Shown piece after piece: positions 32,422 to 41,470 of a stretch of 64,000 nucleotides of DNA. The first letter of the stretch is position 1. Every line of letters begins with the position of its first letter. The notes under the pieces were generated by a model. That model had not been told where the DNA came from. It searched no databases and saw nothing but the letters and a program-made list of their open reading frames with translations. Made by a program: the position numbers and the translations under genes. This stretch comes from Bryobacterales bacterium. Its GTDB lineage: Bacteria; Acidobacteriota; Terriglobia; Bryobacterales; Bryobacteraceae. Location of the stretch: assembly GCA_020851555.1 (NCBI GenBank), contig JADZCM010000001.1:178344-242343 (forward strand). The letters run 5' to 3'.

Positions 32422-34368
32422 TCACGGCTTCATGGTAGTCAAAGTCAAAAGGCTGCGCGCGGGGATCTCAAATCTCAAACTGCCGTTGGTGGGGCGCAGC
32501 GCGGGCAGTTCGGCGAAGTTCTCGTTCTCGCTCGTGCGGACGGCGCGGAATTCCACCGCCGGCAGGCCGGTCAGCGTGACCTGCCGCGCGGCGCCGGTGT
32601 TGGCGACATGAAGCGTGTATACGGGTCCCTGGACGAAGGCCGTCAGCAGCACGTTCGGATTGTCCGAGGTGGTAGCCAGGGCCTCCGAGTTGTGCGGCGT
32701 GAGGTCCGTGAAGTGCTTCACGAACCAGAAACGGGAGGTGGGCGTCAGATCCACGCCTCCGTCCTGCCGCCGCTGCGCGCGCACGATGCCGTAGTCCGCC
32801 GTGAATTCCCACTGGTGAGTACCCTGCGGACGGGCGTGCAGGAGCAACTCCTGGTACATGCGCACTTCCTGTATGCCGTAGTGAAAGGAATCGTACACCC
32901 GGTTGTTGTAGGCGGCCGCGTCGTAGCCCAGTTCGGTCACCAGCAGAGGCAGTTGCAGCCACTCGGCCAGGTCCCCCCAGGCCTTGTACTGCTCCGGCGT
33001 GGCGCCGCCCCAGGAGTGGAATCCCACGGCCCGGACGTAGCGCATTGCTTCCGGGTCCGCCGCGGCGGCCAGCGCCCAGACATGCGTCCCTTGCGGCCCG
33101 GTGGCGTCGCCCAGAAGCAGTTTTGTTTTGAGGCCCAGTTTCTCGAAGTGAGCCCCGAGCCGCTTGATCGAGTCGCGGTGCTCCTCCGGAGTCAGCAGCA
33201 CGTCCACTCCGATGTTGGCTTCGTTGAACGAGAACATGTCGGGTTCGGCGCCGAACTCCCGCTTGGCGAACAACAGATACGTGCCGATGGATTCCAGCAG
33301 TTCATCCCACTTGTCCGGGGCGATGCGCCGCCGGCCGCGGCGCTGCGGCTTGGGCCCGGGATCGGTGTAGGCCCACTCGGGGACGGCCCAGATGCTGGTG
33401 ATGTAAGGGATGCCTTTGTCCTGGAGCTTGCGCCCCATTTCCATTTCCAGGCGCAGCCTGGGATAAGCGTCCAACCGCTTCCTGAAGTAATCCCAGTTGG
33501 GGACATCGGGCGACTCGTTGTCGTTCTCCGGTTCCCAGTAGCTGAGGCTCATCTCGGTACGGCCCCAGGCCACCTTCAGATTGTCGAGAGTGTACTGCGT
33601 GACCGGCGATTCGATGTTGAAGCAGTAGTTCCCTCCGATGCCGTGGAACTTGTAGCGCCGTACCGCGGGATCCAGAGTGAGGCGCGCCGGCGTGGTGTCC
33701 GGGTCGCCCGCCAGCGAGAGGCCCAGCTTCAGCGAGACGGTCTTTCCCGGGGGAAGCGGGCCTGCGTGCAACTGTATGAGCGCGGCGAACGTATGGCCGC
33801 TGCGCTCCCACCGGTCGGCGAGCGCCACCTGGCGCGGAGAGTCGAACTCCGCCGTGAGCCGCAGGTTCCTCGATCCGCTCAACACGAAGCCGGAGCCCTC
33901 GGCCCGCAGGAAGTCGCGCCCCGCGGGCTTGACCGATGGGAACGCGGCGGTCTCGGTCCCCGACGCTGCACGCACCGCTGCCTGCCCTCCGGCGAACTCC
34001 GCGCGAGGCACCTCCACCGTGTAGTAGACGCCCGCCGAGTCCAGCGCCGCGTCCGCGGTAACCTCCAGCGCCAGCCACAGGCGCCCGGCTTCTTCGGTTA
34101 CGGTCTCCCGAAAACTCGCGGTCTTGCCCTGCTCGAAGGCAATCGAGCCCTGCCAGTTGCCGGTGTCTCCCATGCGGCGGGCGGCGGCCGGCGTCGCGAT
34201 GCGGTTCCAGTCCGCCGAAGGAATCTCGATCCTGCCGCGTACGGCGAGCTCGTCGCCGTCGAAGATCATGGAGCTCAGGCGTCCCGCGCGGTCAATCACC
34301 GCCCTCTCGGCGGCGGAACTCATGACGCAGGCGGCCAGCAGCACAGCGAGGCTGTTAAACGGTCTCAT
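32422..34368 (-). CDS. Secreted clan-A glycoside hydrolase (GH30/GH5-like)
   Basis: The 648-residue product has a signal peptide (MRPFNSLAVLLAACVMSSAA), an N-terminal beta region of about 250 residues, then a TIM barrel. The likely acid/base is the Glu in MFSFNEANIGVDVLL and the likely nucleophile the Glu in PLLVTELGYDAAA; the NE...E pattern is that of clan GH-A. The segment YKFHGIGGNYCFNIESPVTQY resembles the start of GH30-type barrels. A C-terminal beta domain follows (EIPARSLLTLTTM), as usual for GH30. Substrate cannot be given. The promoter -10 box lies only 8 bases before the ATG, so the transcript may be leaderless. Confidence 0.78.
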   Translation of the reverse strand: MRPFNSLAVLLAACVMSSAAERAVIDRAGRLSSMIFDGDELAVRGRIEIPSADWNRIATPAAARRMGDTGNWQGSIAFEQGKTASFRETVTEEAGRLWLALEVTADAALDSAGVYYTVEVPRAEFAGGQAAVRAASGTETAAFPSVKPAGRDFLRAEGSGFVLSGSRNLRLTAEFDSPRQVALADRWERSGHTFAALIQLHAGPLPPGKTVSLKLGLSLAGDPDTTPARLTLDPAVRRYKFHGIGGNYCFNIESPVTQYTLDNLKVAWGRTEMSLSYWEPENDNESPDVPNWDYFRKRLDAYPRLRLEMEMGRKLQDKGIPYITSIWAVPEWAYTDPGPKPQRRGRRRIAPDKWDELLESIGTYLLFAKREFGAEPDMFSFNEANIGVDVLLTPEEHRDSIKRLGAHFEKLGLKTKLLLGDATGPQGTHVWALAAAADPEAMRYVRAVGFHSWGGATPEQYKAWGDLAEWLQLPLLVTELGYDAAAYNNRVYDSFHYGIQEVRMYQELLLHARPQGTHQWEFTADYGIVRAQRRQDGGVDLTPTSRFWFVKHFTDLTPHNSEALATTSDNPNVLLTAFVQGPVYTLHVANTGAARQVTLTGLPAVEFRAVRTSENENFAELPALRPTNGSLRFEIPARSLLTLTTMKP

Positions 34369-34376
34369 GTCGAGCG

Positions 34377-34405
34377 AGTATAAAGCAGCACGGCCGGCGG
34401 CACAA
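34377..34405 (-). promoter_or_regulatory. Promoter of the GH30-like gene, probably giving a leaderless mRNA
   Basis: On the minus strand TTGTGC (34400-34405), 17 bases, then TATACT (34377-34382). The expected transcription start falls at or just before the ATG at 34366-34368, and no ribosome binding site is seen. In the other direction TATGCT (34416-34421) could serve the PLP-enzyme gene but has no -35. Confidence 0.5.
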
Positions 34406-34444
34406 GAGAGTACACTATGCTCGGAAGAGTTGGAGGACCTACAG

Positions 34445-35641
34445 ATGCCTGACCGAAGAAGCTTCATCCGTTCGCTTTCGAGCATTCCGCTGGTGGGCGG
34501 CTTGCTCTCCTCCCGCCGGGCTCTCGCGGCGCCGAGAAAGCGCGACTATTTCAAGGAGCTCGGCATCCGCCCCATCATCAATGCGGCGGGCACCTACACG
34601 GCCCTGACGGCCTCCCTGATGCCGCCGGAGGTCGTGGCCGCGTGGGAATACGGGTGCCGGCATTATGCGCGTCTGGATGAATTGCACGATGCTGTTGGCA
34701 GGCGCATCGCGGAACTGGTCGGGTGCGAAGCCGCCATGGTCACCGCCGGAGCGGCCTCGGCGATTACGCTCGGCACCGCGGCTTGCCTGACCGGCAAGAA
34801 TGTCAGGTTCGTGCGCCAGTTGCCTGACCTCAGCGGGATGAAGAGCGAGGTCATTATTCAGAAGTCCCACCATTTCGGCTACGAACACGCCATCCGCAAC
34901 TGCGGCATTCGCTTCGTGGAGGTGGAGACCCGCGAGGATGTTGAGCGCCTGGCCGGGGACCGCACGGCCATGATGTTCTTCCTGAACTATGGGGAACCGG
35001 CCGGCCGGATCAAGGCCGCCGAATTCGCCGAGCTTGGGAAGAAGTTGAACATCCCGACTTTCAACGATTGCGCCGCCGACGTGCCCCCGGCGGAGAACCT
35101 GTCCAAATACCTCAAGATGGGCTTCTCGCTGGTGACGTTCTCGGGAGGGAAGGGATTGTGCGGGCCGCAGAGCGCCGGGCTGCTGCTCGGCCAGCGCGAC
35201 CTGATCGCCGCCGCCCGCATTAACGGGCCACCTAACAGCGACACCATCGGGCGGGGCATGAAGGTGAACAAGGAAGAGATGCTCGGCATGCTGGCCGCCG
35301 TGGAACTGTACTTGAAGCGCGATCACGCGGCCGACGACCGGGAGTGGAGACGCCGCATCGGGGTTATCTCACGCGCCATCTCCACGATACCCACGGTGAC
35401 GGCGGAGACCTACGTCCCGGAGATCGCCAACCACGTGCCCCACCTGCGGATCCGTTGGGACGAGAAACAGCTCAGGATCACCCATGCCGAGGCGCAGCGG
35501 AAGCTGCGGGAAGGCGAGCCGTCCATCGAACCGGTGCCGGGCGGCCGCGGAGAACTGGCCATCGGTGTCTGGATGATGCAGCCGGGCGACGACAAGATCG
35601 TCGGGCGGCGGATCCGCGAGATCCTGCTGAGCGCGGGTTAG
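34445..35641 (+). CDS. Exported PLP-dependent SelA-like lyase/transferase
   Basis: The 398-residue protein starts with a Tat-like signal (MPDRRSFIRSLSSIPLVGGLLSSRRALA). A fold type I PLP enzyme related to SelA and D-glucosaminate-6-phosphate ammonia-lyase follows: INAAGTYTALTASLMPPEV, a glycine-rich GCEAAMVTAGAASAITLGTAACL, and the probable Schiff-base lysine in LVTFSGGKGLCGPQSAG. The upstream frame is open to 34124, but the ATG at 34445 has GGAGG at the right distance. Such a PLP enzyme with an export signal is unusual, and its cofactor must be loaded before folding, as Tat permits. It is divergent from the glycosidase gene. Substrate unknown. Confidence 0.8.
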   Translation: MPDRRSFIRSLSSIPLVGGLLSSRRALAAPRKRDYFKELGIRPIINAAGTYTALTASLMPPEVVAAWEYGCRHYARLDELHDAVGRRIAELVGCEAAMVTAGAASAITLGTAACLTGKNVRFVRQLPDLSGMKSEVIIQKSHHFGYEHAIRNCGIRFVEVETREDVERLAGDRTAMMFFLNYGEPAGRIKAAEFAELGKKLNIPTFNDCAADVPPAENLSKYLKMGFSLVTFSGGKGLCGPQSAGLLLGQRDLIAAARINGPPNSDTIGRGMKVNKEEMLGMLAAVELYLKRDHAADDREWRRRIGVISRAISTIPTVTAETYVPEIANHVPHLRIRWDEKQLRITHAEAQRKLREGEPSIEPVPGGRGELAIGVWMMQPGDDKIVGRRIREILLSAG

Positions 35642-35674
35642 CCGCGGCCCACAGGGAGACGCCTCCCGCCCGGG

Positions 35675-36430
35675 CTATTGCAGGGCTTTCTCAATGGCCG
35701 CGGCGGCCACGGGCGCCATCAGTTCGTATCCTTGCGGATTGGGGTGCAGCCCGTCCTGAGAAAGCCCCTGCCGCAGGAGCCCCTTGTCGTCCACCAGCGC
35801 GGTGTAATAGTCGGCATAGACCGCGCCGGCGCTCGCTGCGTACTCTTTGAGCCAGGCGTTCAGCTTCAGGATGTCCGAAGGAGGACGCCGGACCGTCTGC
35901 GGCGCCTTGCCATAGTCGCTGACCGGCAGCAGGGCGCACAGAATCACCCGGATTTTATGGGCCTGTGCCAGTTCGGTCATGGCCCGGAAGTTGTCCTGGA
36001 TCAGCTCCGCGGTCTGGGGACCCGTGTTCCGGGCGATGTCGTTCGTCCCGGCCAGGATGATCACGGCGGCCGGCTGAAGGTTGACCACGTCCCGGTAGAA
36101 ACGGGCCAGCATCTGCGGTGTCGTCTGGCCGCTGATCCCCCGGTTCACGTAAGGTTTTCCCGCGAAGTAATTCGCCAGGCGCCACCCGTCCGTGATGGAA
36201 TCACCGAGGAACACCACGCGTCCCGGCGTCCGGCCCTGCGCTTTCAGGGCTTCATTGTCGGCGTGATAGCGGCCGAGTTGGTTCCAGTCTTGCAGTTGAT
36301 CGGCAAGACTCTGGGCGGCGCTCTGCAAACAGCAGTTGGCCCGGGGAGGGCTGAACTCGTCCGCAAGTTGGCCCCATGCCGCCGGGAGCAAGCTCAGAGC
36401 GAGGAGAACGGCTAGGCTGAGGGTTTTCAT
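35675..36430 (-). CDS. Secreted SGNH/GDSL hydrolase
   Basis: The 251-residue product has a signal peptide (MKTLSLAVLLALSLLPAAWGQ) and the four SGNH blocks: GDSITDGW (Ser), NRGISGQTT (Gly), LAGTNDIA (Asn) and DGLHPNPQGY (Asp and His). It is therefore probably an esterase acting on an acylated carbohydrate or lipid in the periplasm or outside. The sequence LANYFAGKPYVNRGISGQTTPQMLARFYRDV resembles the PAF-acetylhydrolase-like branch often found beside glycosidases. The ATG at 36428-36430 was chosen. It converges with the PLP-enzyme gene. Confidence 0.88.
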   Translation of the reverse strand: MKTLSLAVLLALSLLPAAWGQLADEFSPPRANCCLQSAAQSLADQLQDWNQLGRYHADNEALKAQGRTPGRVVFLGDSITDGWRLANYFAGKPYVNRGISGQTTPQMLARFYRDVVNLQPAAVIILAGTNDIARNTGPQTAELIQDNFRAMTELAQAHKIRVILCALLPVSDYGKAPQTVRRPPSDILKLNAWLKEYAASAGAVYADYYTALVDDKGLLRQGLSQDGLHPNPQGYELMAPVAAAAIEKALQ

Positions 36431-36467
36431 GGCAGTCGGCGCTATTCTAGCACGCAACCGCCGGCGA

Positions 36468-36917
36468 TCAGCCGTTCATCTGCTTCAAACCGCGCTGCAC
36501 GCGGCGGGTAGCTCTCTCGCTGACCAGATCGGCGACTTTGGTCAGCAACCCGGGCAGATCCTCGGGTTCGATAAGCACAGTGGCGCTTCGCCTGCCGGAG
36601 GTACTCTTGGAGCGCCGCCGGTCCCGGTAGGTGGTGATAAGCGCCGTAGCGGGCTTGTAATCCACCAGGCGCGCATGCGCCAGGACTCGCAGGCCGGATT
36701 CCGGCGATTCCATGTGCAGGTCGGTGAGCACCAGTTCGTACTCGGCTTCATCCAGTTTCGTTACGGCTTCCGCCGCTGAGGCAGCGGCATCCACATGGTA
36801 GCCGCCGGCGCGCAGCACGGTCTGAAGGGTCAACCGGGAAGCCGGGTCGTCATCCACCAGCAGCACGCGCGCCAACTCCAGCACGGGACGCCGGGCTGCA
36901 TGCAAAGCTCTTGCCAT
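36468..36917 (-). CDS. Single-domain response regulator, atypical
   Basis: The 149-residue protein is a receiver domain without an output domain. The acidic pocket (VLLVDDDPASRL) and phospho-acceptor Asp (LVLTDLHM) are present, and the switch Thr is in LITTY. The lysine that normally precedes Pro after strand 5 (KP) is replaced by Glu (VLIEPED). The loop before that strand is very basic (YRDRRRSKSTSGRRSA). Activation may therefore differ from the norm. An AAAGG ribosome site precedes the ATG at 36915-36917, and a TATAGT -10 box lies upstream. No histidine kinase is adjacent; the nearest is at 25800-26963. Confidence 0.85.
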   Translation of the reverse strand: MARALHAARRPVLELARVLLVDDDPASRLTLQTVLRAGGYHVDAAASAAEAVTKLDEAEYELVLTDLHMESPESGLRVLAHARLVDYKPATALITTYRDRRRSKSTSGRRSATVLIEPEDLPGLLTKVADLVSERATRRVQRGLKQMNG

Positions 36918-36946
36918 CAAACTGCCTTTCGAATCTCGGTAACCCT

Positions 36947-36952
36947 ACTATA
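36947..36952 (-). promoter_or_regulatory. Candidate -10 box of the response regulator gene
   Basis: On the minus strand TATAGT, five of six consensus bases, 29 bases before the start codon. No clear -35 box. The rest of 36953-37104, between this box and rimO, shows nothing that I recognise. Confidence 0.4.
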
Positions 36953-37104
36953 CCCCAACAACCGCAGAACCTAGCCCTTTTATTTCGGATTTCGTAACAA
37001 AGGATTACATCACGAGTACTAGGAGTCCTAAGCGCGGCAGGAAAGGCGCTGAATGGACTGCAAAAACTGCTGGTTCCCGGCGTGCTATTCTGAAGCCAAC
37101 TCCT

Positions 37105-38487
37105 TTGAAAGTCGGTTTCGTCAGCCTGGGCTGCCCCAAGAATCTGGTGGATACGGAAGTGATGATGGGACTTCTTGCGTCGCACGGCCACCAACTCACG
37201 CCCACGCCCGATGAGGCCGAGGTGCTCGTGGTAAACACGTGCAGCTTCATAGGGCAAGCCCAGCAGGAGTCTGTCGATGCAATCCTGGAGATGGCCCGTC
37301 ACAAAAAAACGGGCGGAGCCAGGCGGCTGGTAGTCGCCGGCTGCCTTGTGGAGAGATTCCGGCGGGAAATACTGGCTCAGATCCCGGAAGTGGATGCGGT
37401 GCTGGGGACCAACCAGGTTGAGGACATTCTGGCGGCATGCGAAGGCCAATCCGTGGCTTCCAGCCCTGAGGAACCCTACCTGTATCACGAACTGACGCCA
37501 CGGCTGCTTGCCACCCCCAGGCACTATGCCTACCTTAAGATCGCCGAAGGCTGCGATCATCGGTGCAGTTTTTGCATAATTCCTCAATTCCGAGGCCGAT
37601 TCCGGAGCCGCCGGCCCGACTCGGTAGTGGCGGAAGCGGGAGCGCTTTTTGCCCGCGGCGTCAGGGAGATCAACCTTATCGGGCAGGACACAACCAGCTA
37701 CGGTGAAGATCTGGGGCTCCCCGACGGCTTGGCCGGTCTGCTTGGACGTCTGGCGAGGTTGGAAACAGGGGACCAGAAGTGGATCCGTTTTCTGTATGCG
37801 TATCCGAACCGGATCACGGGCAGGCTGCTCGACACCCTGGCGGCTGAACCCTCATTGGTGAAATACCTCGACATGCCGCTTCAGCACTCGAGCGCGGGAG
37901 TGCTGAAGCGCATGAAACGGGGCGGATCCGGGGAGGTCTTCCTGAGGCTTGTTGAGCGGATCCGGCGAGCGGTGCCGGGCGTAGCGCTCAGGACCAGCCT
38001 GATCGTCGGCTTTCCGGGCGAATCCGAGAGTGATTTTAAGGACCTGTGCCAATTCGTCGAGGCAGCACGGTTCGATCATCTGGGCGTCTTCGCGTACTCG
38101 GACGAGGAAACCAGCCGGAGCTATCACCTGGAGCGGAAGGTTGACCGCAGAACCATCTACAACCGGCGCAGGCGCATCATGGCGATTCAGCGTTCGATCT
38201 CGCGGGCGGCCAACCGCGCGCGACGCGGGGAGGCAATACCGGTGCTGGTCGAAGGGCCCAGCCACGAGACGGACCTGCTGTGGCAGGCCAGATCGCAAGG
38301 GCAGGCGCCCGAGATCGACGGCGTGTGCCTGGTGAACGACTGCCAGGGACGGCCTCCGCTGCCCGGCGAGATTCGTCCGTTCCGCGTCACGGGCTCTCAC
38401 GATTACGACCTGATCGGGACGATACTGGAAGGAGAAGGTCCGGCTGGACCCGAGCCGTTTCGCATCCTGCCGGACGCCCGGTCATGA
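37105..38487 (+). CDS. rimO: Ribosomal protein S12 methylthiotransferase RimO
   Basis: RimO is a radical-SAM enzyme that methylthiolates the beta carbon of Asp88 of ribosomal protein S12. The 460-residue protein has the N-terminal cluster cysteines ([32 protein letters not shown]), the radical-SAM motif [15 protein letters not shown] and a C-terminal TRAM domain (from about residue 370, ending HDYDLIGTI). It starts with TTG at 37105; no in-frame ATG or GTG lies just upstream and [13 protein letters not shown] is the normal RimO start. Its stop overlaps yacG by 4 bases. Confidence 0.95.
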   Translation: MKVGFVSLGCPKNLVDTEVMMGLLASHGHQLTPTPDEAEVLVVNTCSFIGQAQQESVDAILEMARHKKTGGARRLVVAGCLVERFRREILAQIPEVDAVLGTNQVEDILAACEGQSVASSPEEPYLYHELTPRLLATPRHYAYLKIAEGCDHRCSFCIIPQFRGRFRSRRPDSVVAEAGALFARGVREINLIGQDTTSYGEDLGLPDGLAGLLGRLARLETGDQKWIRFLYAYPNRITGRLLDTLAAEPSLVKYLDMPLQHSSAGVLKRMKRGGSGEVFLRLVERIRRAVPGVALRTSLIVGFPGESESDFKDLCQFVEAARFDHLGVFAYSDEETSRSYHLERKVDRRTIYNRRRRIMAIQRSISRAANRARRGEAIPVLVEGPSHETDLLWQARSQGQAPEIDGVCLVNDCQGRPPLPGEIRPFRVTGSHDYDLIGTILEGEGPAGPEPFRILPDARS

Positions 38488-38663
38488 GGTGCCCCATCTG
38501 CAAGAGGGAGGTCGCCTTCCCAGACCCCCAGATACCGTTTTGCAGCGAGCGTTGCAGGCTGATCGACCTCGGCAACTGGGCCGCGGAGAAGTACGTGATC
38601 TCCGTTCCGGCGGTTCCGGAGGTTGAGCCGCCGGAAGAGAGAAAGGAAGGGAATGGTCCTTAG
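38484..38663 (+). CDS. yacG: DNA gyrase inhibitor YacG (small zinc protein)
   Basis: YacG binds zinc and inhibits DNA gyrase by contacting GyrB. The 59-residue product has the full family core: CPICKREV, then [21 protein letters not shown]. The four cysteines would bind one zinc. It overlaps the rimO stop (ATGA) and its 3' end overlaps the pgpA start by 11 bases, so all three genes are coupled. Its tail is acidic ([15 protein letters not shown]). Confidence 0.92.
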   Translation: MRCPICKREVAFPDPQIPFCSERCRLIDLGNWAAEKYVISVPAVPEVEPPEERKEGNGP

Positions 38664-39132
38664 GCTCCAGCGGCGCGCCGCCACGCTGATCAGCACCTGT
38701 CTGGGGCTCGGGTACAGTCCGAAGGCGCCGGGAACAGCCGGCTCTCTTGGAGCGCTGGCGGCGGGAGTGGTACTGGCGCACTATCGTGGATGGGGGCGCC
38801 TGGAATTCGCGCTGCTGTCGGGAGCGGCGCTGCTGCCGGGTATCTGGGCGGCTGGAGTCGAGTCGGCCGGCGCCGGAGAAGAAGATCCGTCCCGGATCGT
38901 GGTCGACGAGGCCATTGGACAATGGGTCGCGATGGCCGGAATCACAGCTCATAACTGGAAGAGTTGGCTGGCGGCGCTGGTTCTGTTCCGTCTGTTCGAC
39001 ATTTTCAAGCCTCCTCCCATCCGGCAGGCCGAGAGGCTGCACGGAGGGGTGGGGATCGTAGCCGATGACGTCGCCGCGGGCCTGGCCGCCGGACTTGTGT
39101 TATTCGCGGCGGGGTGTTTCAATCTTTATTGA
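38653..39132 (+). CDS. pgpA: Phosphatidylglycerophosphatase A
   Basis: PgpA removes the terminal phosphate of phosphatidylglycerophosphate to make phosphatidylglycerol. The 159-residue membrane protein carries the family motifs [32 protein letters not shown] and [33 protein letters not shown], with the conserved Asp/Glu metal site. The ATG at 38653 follows GGAAGGG, inside the end of yacG. The propeller gene begins two bases after its stop. Confidence 0.93.
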   Translation: MVLRLQRRAATLISTCLGLGYSPKAPGTAGSLGALAAGVVLAHYRGWGRLEFALLSGAALLPGIWAAGVESAGAGEEDPSRIVVDEAIGQWVAMAGITAHNWKSWLAALVLFRLFDIFKPPPIRQAERLHGGVGIVADDVAAGLAAGLVLFAAGCFNLY

Positions 39133-39134
39133 CC

Positions 39135-40163
39135 ATGCCAACGCGCAGGGAACAGCCGGTCAAGCCTCGGATCGACAGGGTCTCGCCTGAGGCCGCCATT
39201 GCGGGGGGCGAGATCCAGATCCACGGCCGCGGCCTGTCGCGCGCCGCCCGGCCGAACGTGAAGGTTGGCCCGGCGCCCGCCCACATCGTGGTCGGATCGG
39301 ACTCCTTCCTCGTAGCGCGCGTTCCCGAGGGGGTGTCGGCCTGCGAGTTGACGGTCGGCAACGGAGACCGGCCGGCCGTGTCCTGGCCCTGCGAGATCGG
39401 CCTGCCGATCGCTGACGGCCTTCACCCCGTGGCCAACCCCGCTCTCGACCGGCAGGGCAACGTCTACACCACGCTCAGTGGAAGCCGGGGGCAGAAGACG
39501 CCCGTGTCGGTCTTCAAGATCGACAAAGGCGACAACGTCAAACCGTTCGTCTCCGACCTGATGAACGCCACGGGACTGGCCTTCGACCACGAGGGAGTGC
39601 TGCACATCTCCAGCCGTCACGACGGAACCATATACCGGGCCACGCCCGACGGCAGCCTGTCGGTCTACGTGGAGGGAATGGGCGTGGCCACCGGCATCGC
39701 CTTCGACCAAGGCGGGAACCTCTACGTGGGCGACCGGAGCGGAACGATCTTCAAGATCGGCCCGGACCGGCAGATCTTCGTGTTCGCCACGCTGGAACCG
39801 TCCATGGCCGCGTATCACCTGGCTTTCGCCCCGGACGGAGACCTGTACGTGACCGGTCCGACCACCTCCAGCTTTGAGGTGATCCACCGGATCTCGGCAG
39901 CGGGGGAAGCGGGCGTCTTCTACCGCGGTCTCGGCCGGCCTCAAGGACTGGCCTTTGACGCCGACGGCCGCCTTTACGTGGCTGCGTCGCTGGCCGGCCG
40001 CAAGGGGATCGTTCGCATCACGCCCGACTGCACGGCCGAGCTGTTTCTCTCCGGCCCGAACATCGTGGGCCTGGCGTTCACGCCGTCCCGCTCCATGATT
40101 GTGGCCACAACCAGCACGCTCTACCGCGTGGACGTGGGCATCCAGGGCAAGCCGCTGCCGTAA
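39135..40163 (+). CDS. IPT/TIG domain plus NHL/SMP-30-like propeller protein
   Basis: The 342-residue protein begins with an IPT/TIG-like Ig domain (RIDRVSPEAAIAGGEIQIHGRGLSRAARPNVKVG). It continues as a six-bladed propeller with NHL/SMP-30 blade patterns (ATGLAFDHEGVLHISSRHDGTIYRATPDG, ATGIAFDQGGNLYVGDRSGTIFKIG, PQGLAFDADGRLYVAAS). There is no signal peptide, so it is probably cytoplasmic, odd for this architecture. It sits between pgpA and cinA with 2-base spacing and a 1-base overlap (TAATG), clearly in the same operon. Function unknown; SMP-30-type lactonase or a scaffold are options. Confidence 0.8.
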   Translation: MPTRREQPVKPRIDRVSPEAAIAGGEIQIHGRGLSRAARPNVKVGPAPAHIVVGSDSFLVARVPEGVSACELTVGNGDRPAVSWPCEIGLPIADGLHPVANPALDRQGNVYTTLSGSRGQKTPVSVFKIDKGDNVKPFVSDLMNATGLAFDHEGVLHISSRHDGTIYRATPDGSLSVYVEGMGVATGIAFDQGGNLYVGDRSGTIFKIGPDRQIFVFATLEPSMAAYHLAFAPDGDLYVTGPTTSSFEVIHRISAAGEAGVFYRGLGRPQGLAFDADGRLYVAASLAGRKGIVRITPDCTAELFLSGPNIVGLAFTPSRSMIVATTSTLYRVDVGIQGKPLP

Positions 40164-41395
40164 TGGATGCCGAGATCATTGCCGTCGGTTCCGAACTGCT
40201 GACGCCGGCGCGGCTGGACACGAATTCCCTTTTTCTCACGGAGCAGCTTAACGGGCTTGGCGTCGAAGTGGCCGGGAAGATGGTCGTCGGCGATGACGTC
40301 GGGCGGCTGGCGGAGGCTGTCCGCGCCGCCGTTTCCCGTTCCGGGATCGTGATTCTCACCGGCGGTCTCGGCCCGACGGAGGACGACGTAACCAGGGAAG
40401 CAGCCGCGCGGGCGCTGGGCCGCGAACTTGTCTATCAGGAAGATCTCGCCGCGCGGATCGAGCAGCGGTTCCGCCGCATGGACCGCAAGATGGCCGGGAT
40501 CAACCTCCGGCAGGCGTACCTGGTCCAGGGCGGCGAGCCGCTCCCCAATCCGAACGGCACCGCGCCGGGCCAGTGGATCACGCAAGGCGGCGCTGTCATA
40601 ATGCTGCTCCCGGGACCGCCTCCGGAACTCGAGCCGATGTTCCGGGACCACTGCCTGCCGAGGCTGGAGCGTCTCGTTCCGAAGCAGTTCATCCGGACCC
40701 GTTGTTACAGGATAGCCGGGATGGGCGAGTCCGACGTGGACCAGCTTGTCGCGCCGGTCTACACGAAGTACCGCAATCCCGTGACCACGATTCTGGCCGC
40801 GCCCGGCGACGTCCAGATCCACCTGCGCGCGCGGTGCGCCTCCGAGCAGGAGGCTGAGCGGTTGCTGGCGGAGATCGGACCCGAGATCGAGAGGCTGTTG
40901 GGGGATCGCATCTACTCTCGCGACGGCAAGCCGCTCGAGGCCGTGGTCGGCGACAGGCTGCGTGCCGTGCAAGCGACAATCAGCGTGGCGGAGAGCTGCA
41001 CCGGGGGACTGCTGGCGGAGAAGATCACGTCGGTCGCCGGAAGTTCCGACTACTTCGTGGGCGGGTTTCTGGTCTACACCAACCGGCTGAAAACGGCCCT
41101 CGCCGGCGTCCCGCCGGACCTGCTGGCGCGGCACGGCGCGGTCAGCGAGCCCGTGGCGGAGGCGTTGGCGCTGGGTGTGAAGGCCCGCACGGAGTCGACC
41201 TACGCCCTGGCAATAACAGGAGTGGCAGGTCCCGGCGGCGGGACCGAGACGAAACCGGCCGGCACGGTAGTCATCGGGCTCGCCGGACCCCAAGGGAGCG
41301 CGGCGCACAGCTTCCGGTTCCTGGGCAACCGCGCCCGCGTGCGCGCTCTGGCGGTGCAGTACGCGCTGGACCTGCTGCGCCGGGCTCTGGCGTGA
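40163..41395 (+). CDS. cinA: CinA family protein (ADP-ribose pyrophosphatase/NMN deamidase)
   Basis: CinA joins a molybdopterin-binding-like domain to a nicotinamide mononucleotide deamidase (PncC) domain and works in NAD salvage and repair. The 410-residue protein has both: DAEIIAVGSELLTPARLDTNSLFL and ILTGGLGPTEDDVTREA at the N terminus, and VAESCTGGLLAEKITSVAGSSDYFVGGFLVY with ITGVAGPGGGTETKPAGTVVIG at the C terminus. Length is typical. The ATG overlaps the stop of the propeller gene by one base. Confidence 0.93.
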   Translation: MDAEIIAVGSELLTPARLDTNSLFLTEQLNGLGVEVAGKMVVGDDVGRLAEAVRAAVSRSGIVILTGGLGPTEDDVTREAAARALGRELVYQEDLAARIEQRFRRMDRKMAGINLRQAYLVQGGEPLPNPNGTAPGQWITQGGAVIMLLPGPPPELEPMFRDHCLPRLERLVPKQFIRTRCYRIAGMGESDVDQLVAPVYTKYRNPVTTILAAPGDVQIHLRARCASEQEAERLLAEIGPEIERLLGDRIYSRDGKPLEAVVGDRLRAVQATISVAESCTGGLLAEKITSVAGSSDYFVGGFLVYTNRLKTALAGVPPDLLARHGAVSEPVAEALALGVKARTESTYALAITGVAGPGGGTETKPAGTVVIGLAGPQGSAAHSFRFLGNRARVRALAVQYALDLLRRALA

Positions 41396-41470
41396 CTCGC
41401 CGCGCCGTCATCCCGGGCCTGGCCGGGGCGATTCGAGCGCGGCGGTAGCGGGCGCCCGGCGCCGCTGGCC

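Noticed and set aside
32191..34383. 730-codon plus-strand frame opposite the GH30-like gene
   Set aside because: Antisense to a protein with signal peptide and catalytic motifs; no family features in the frame itself.
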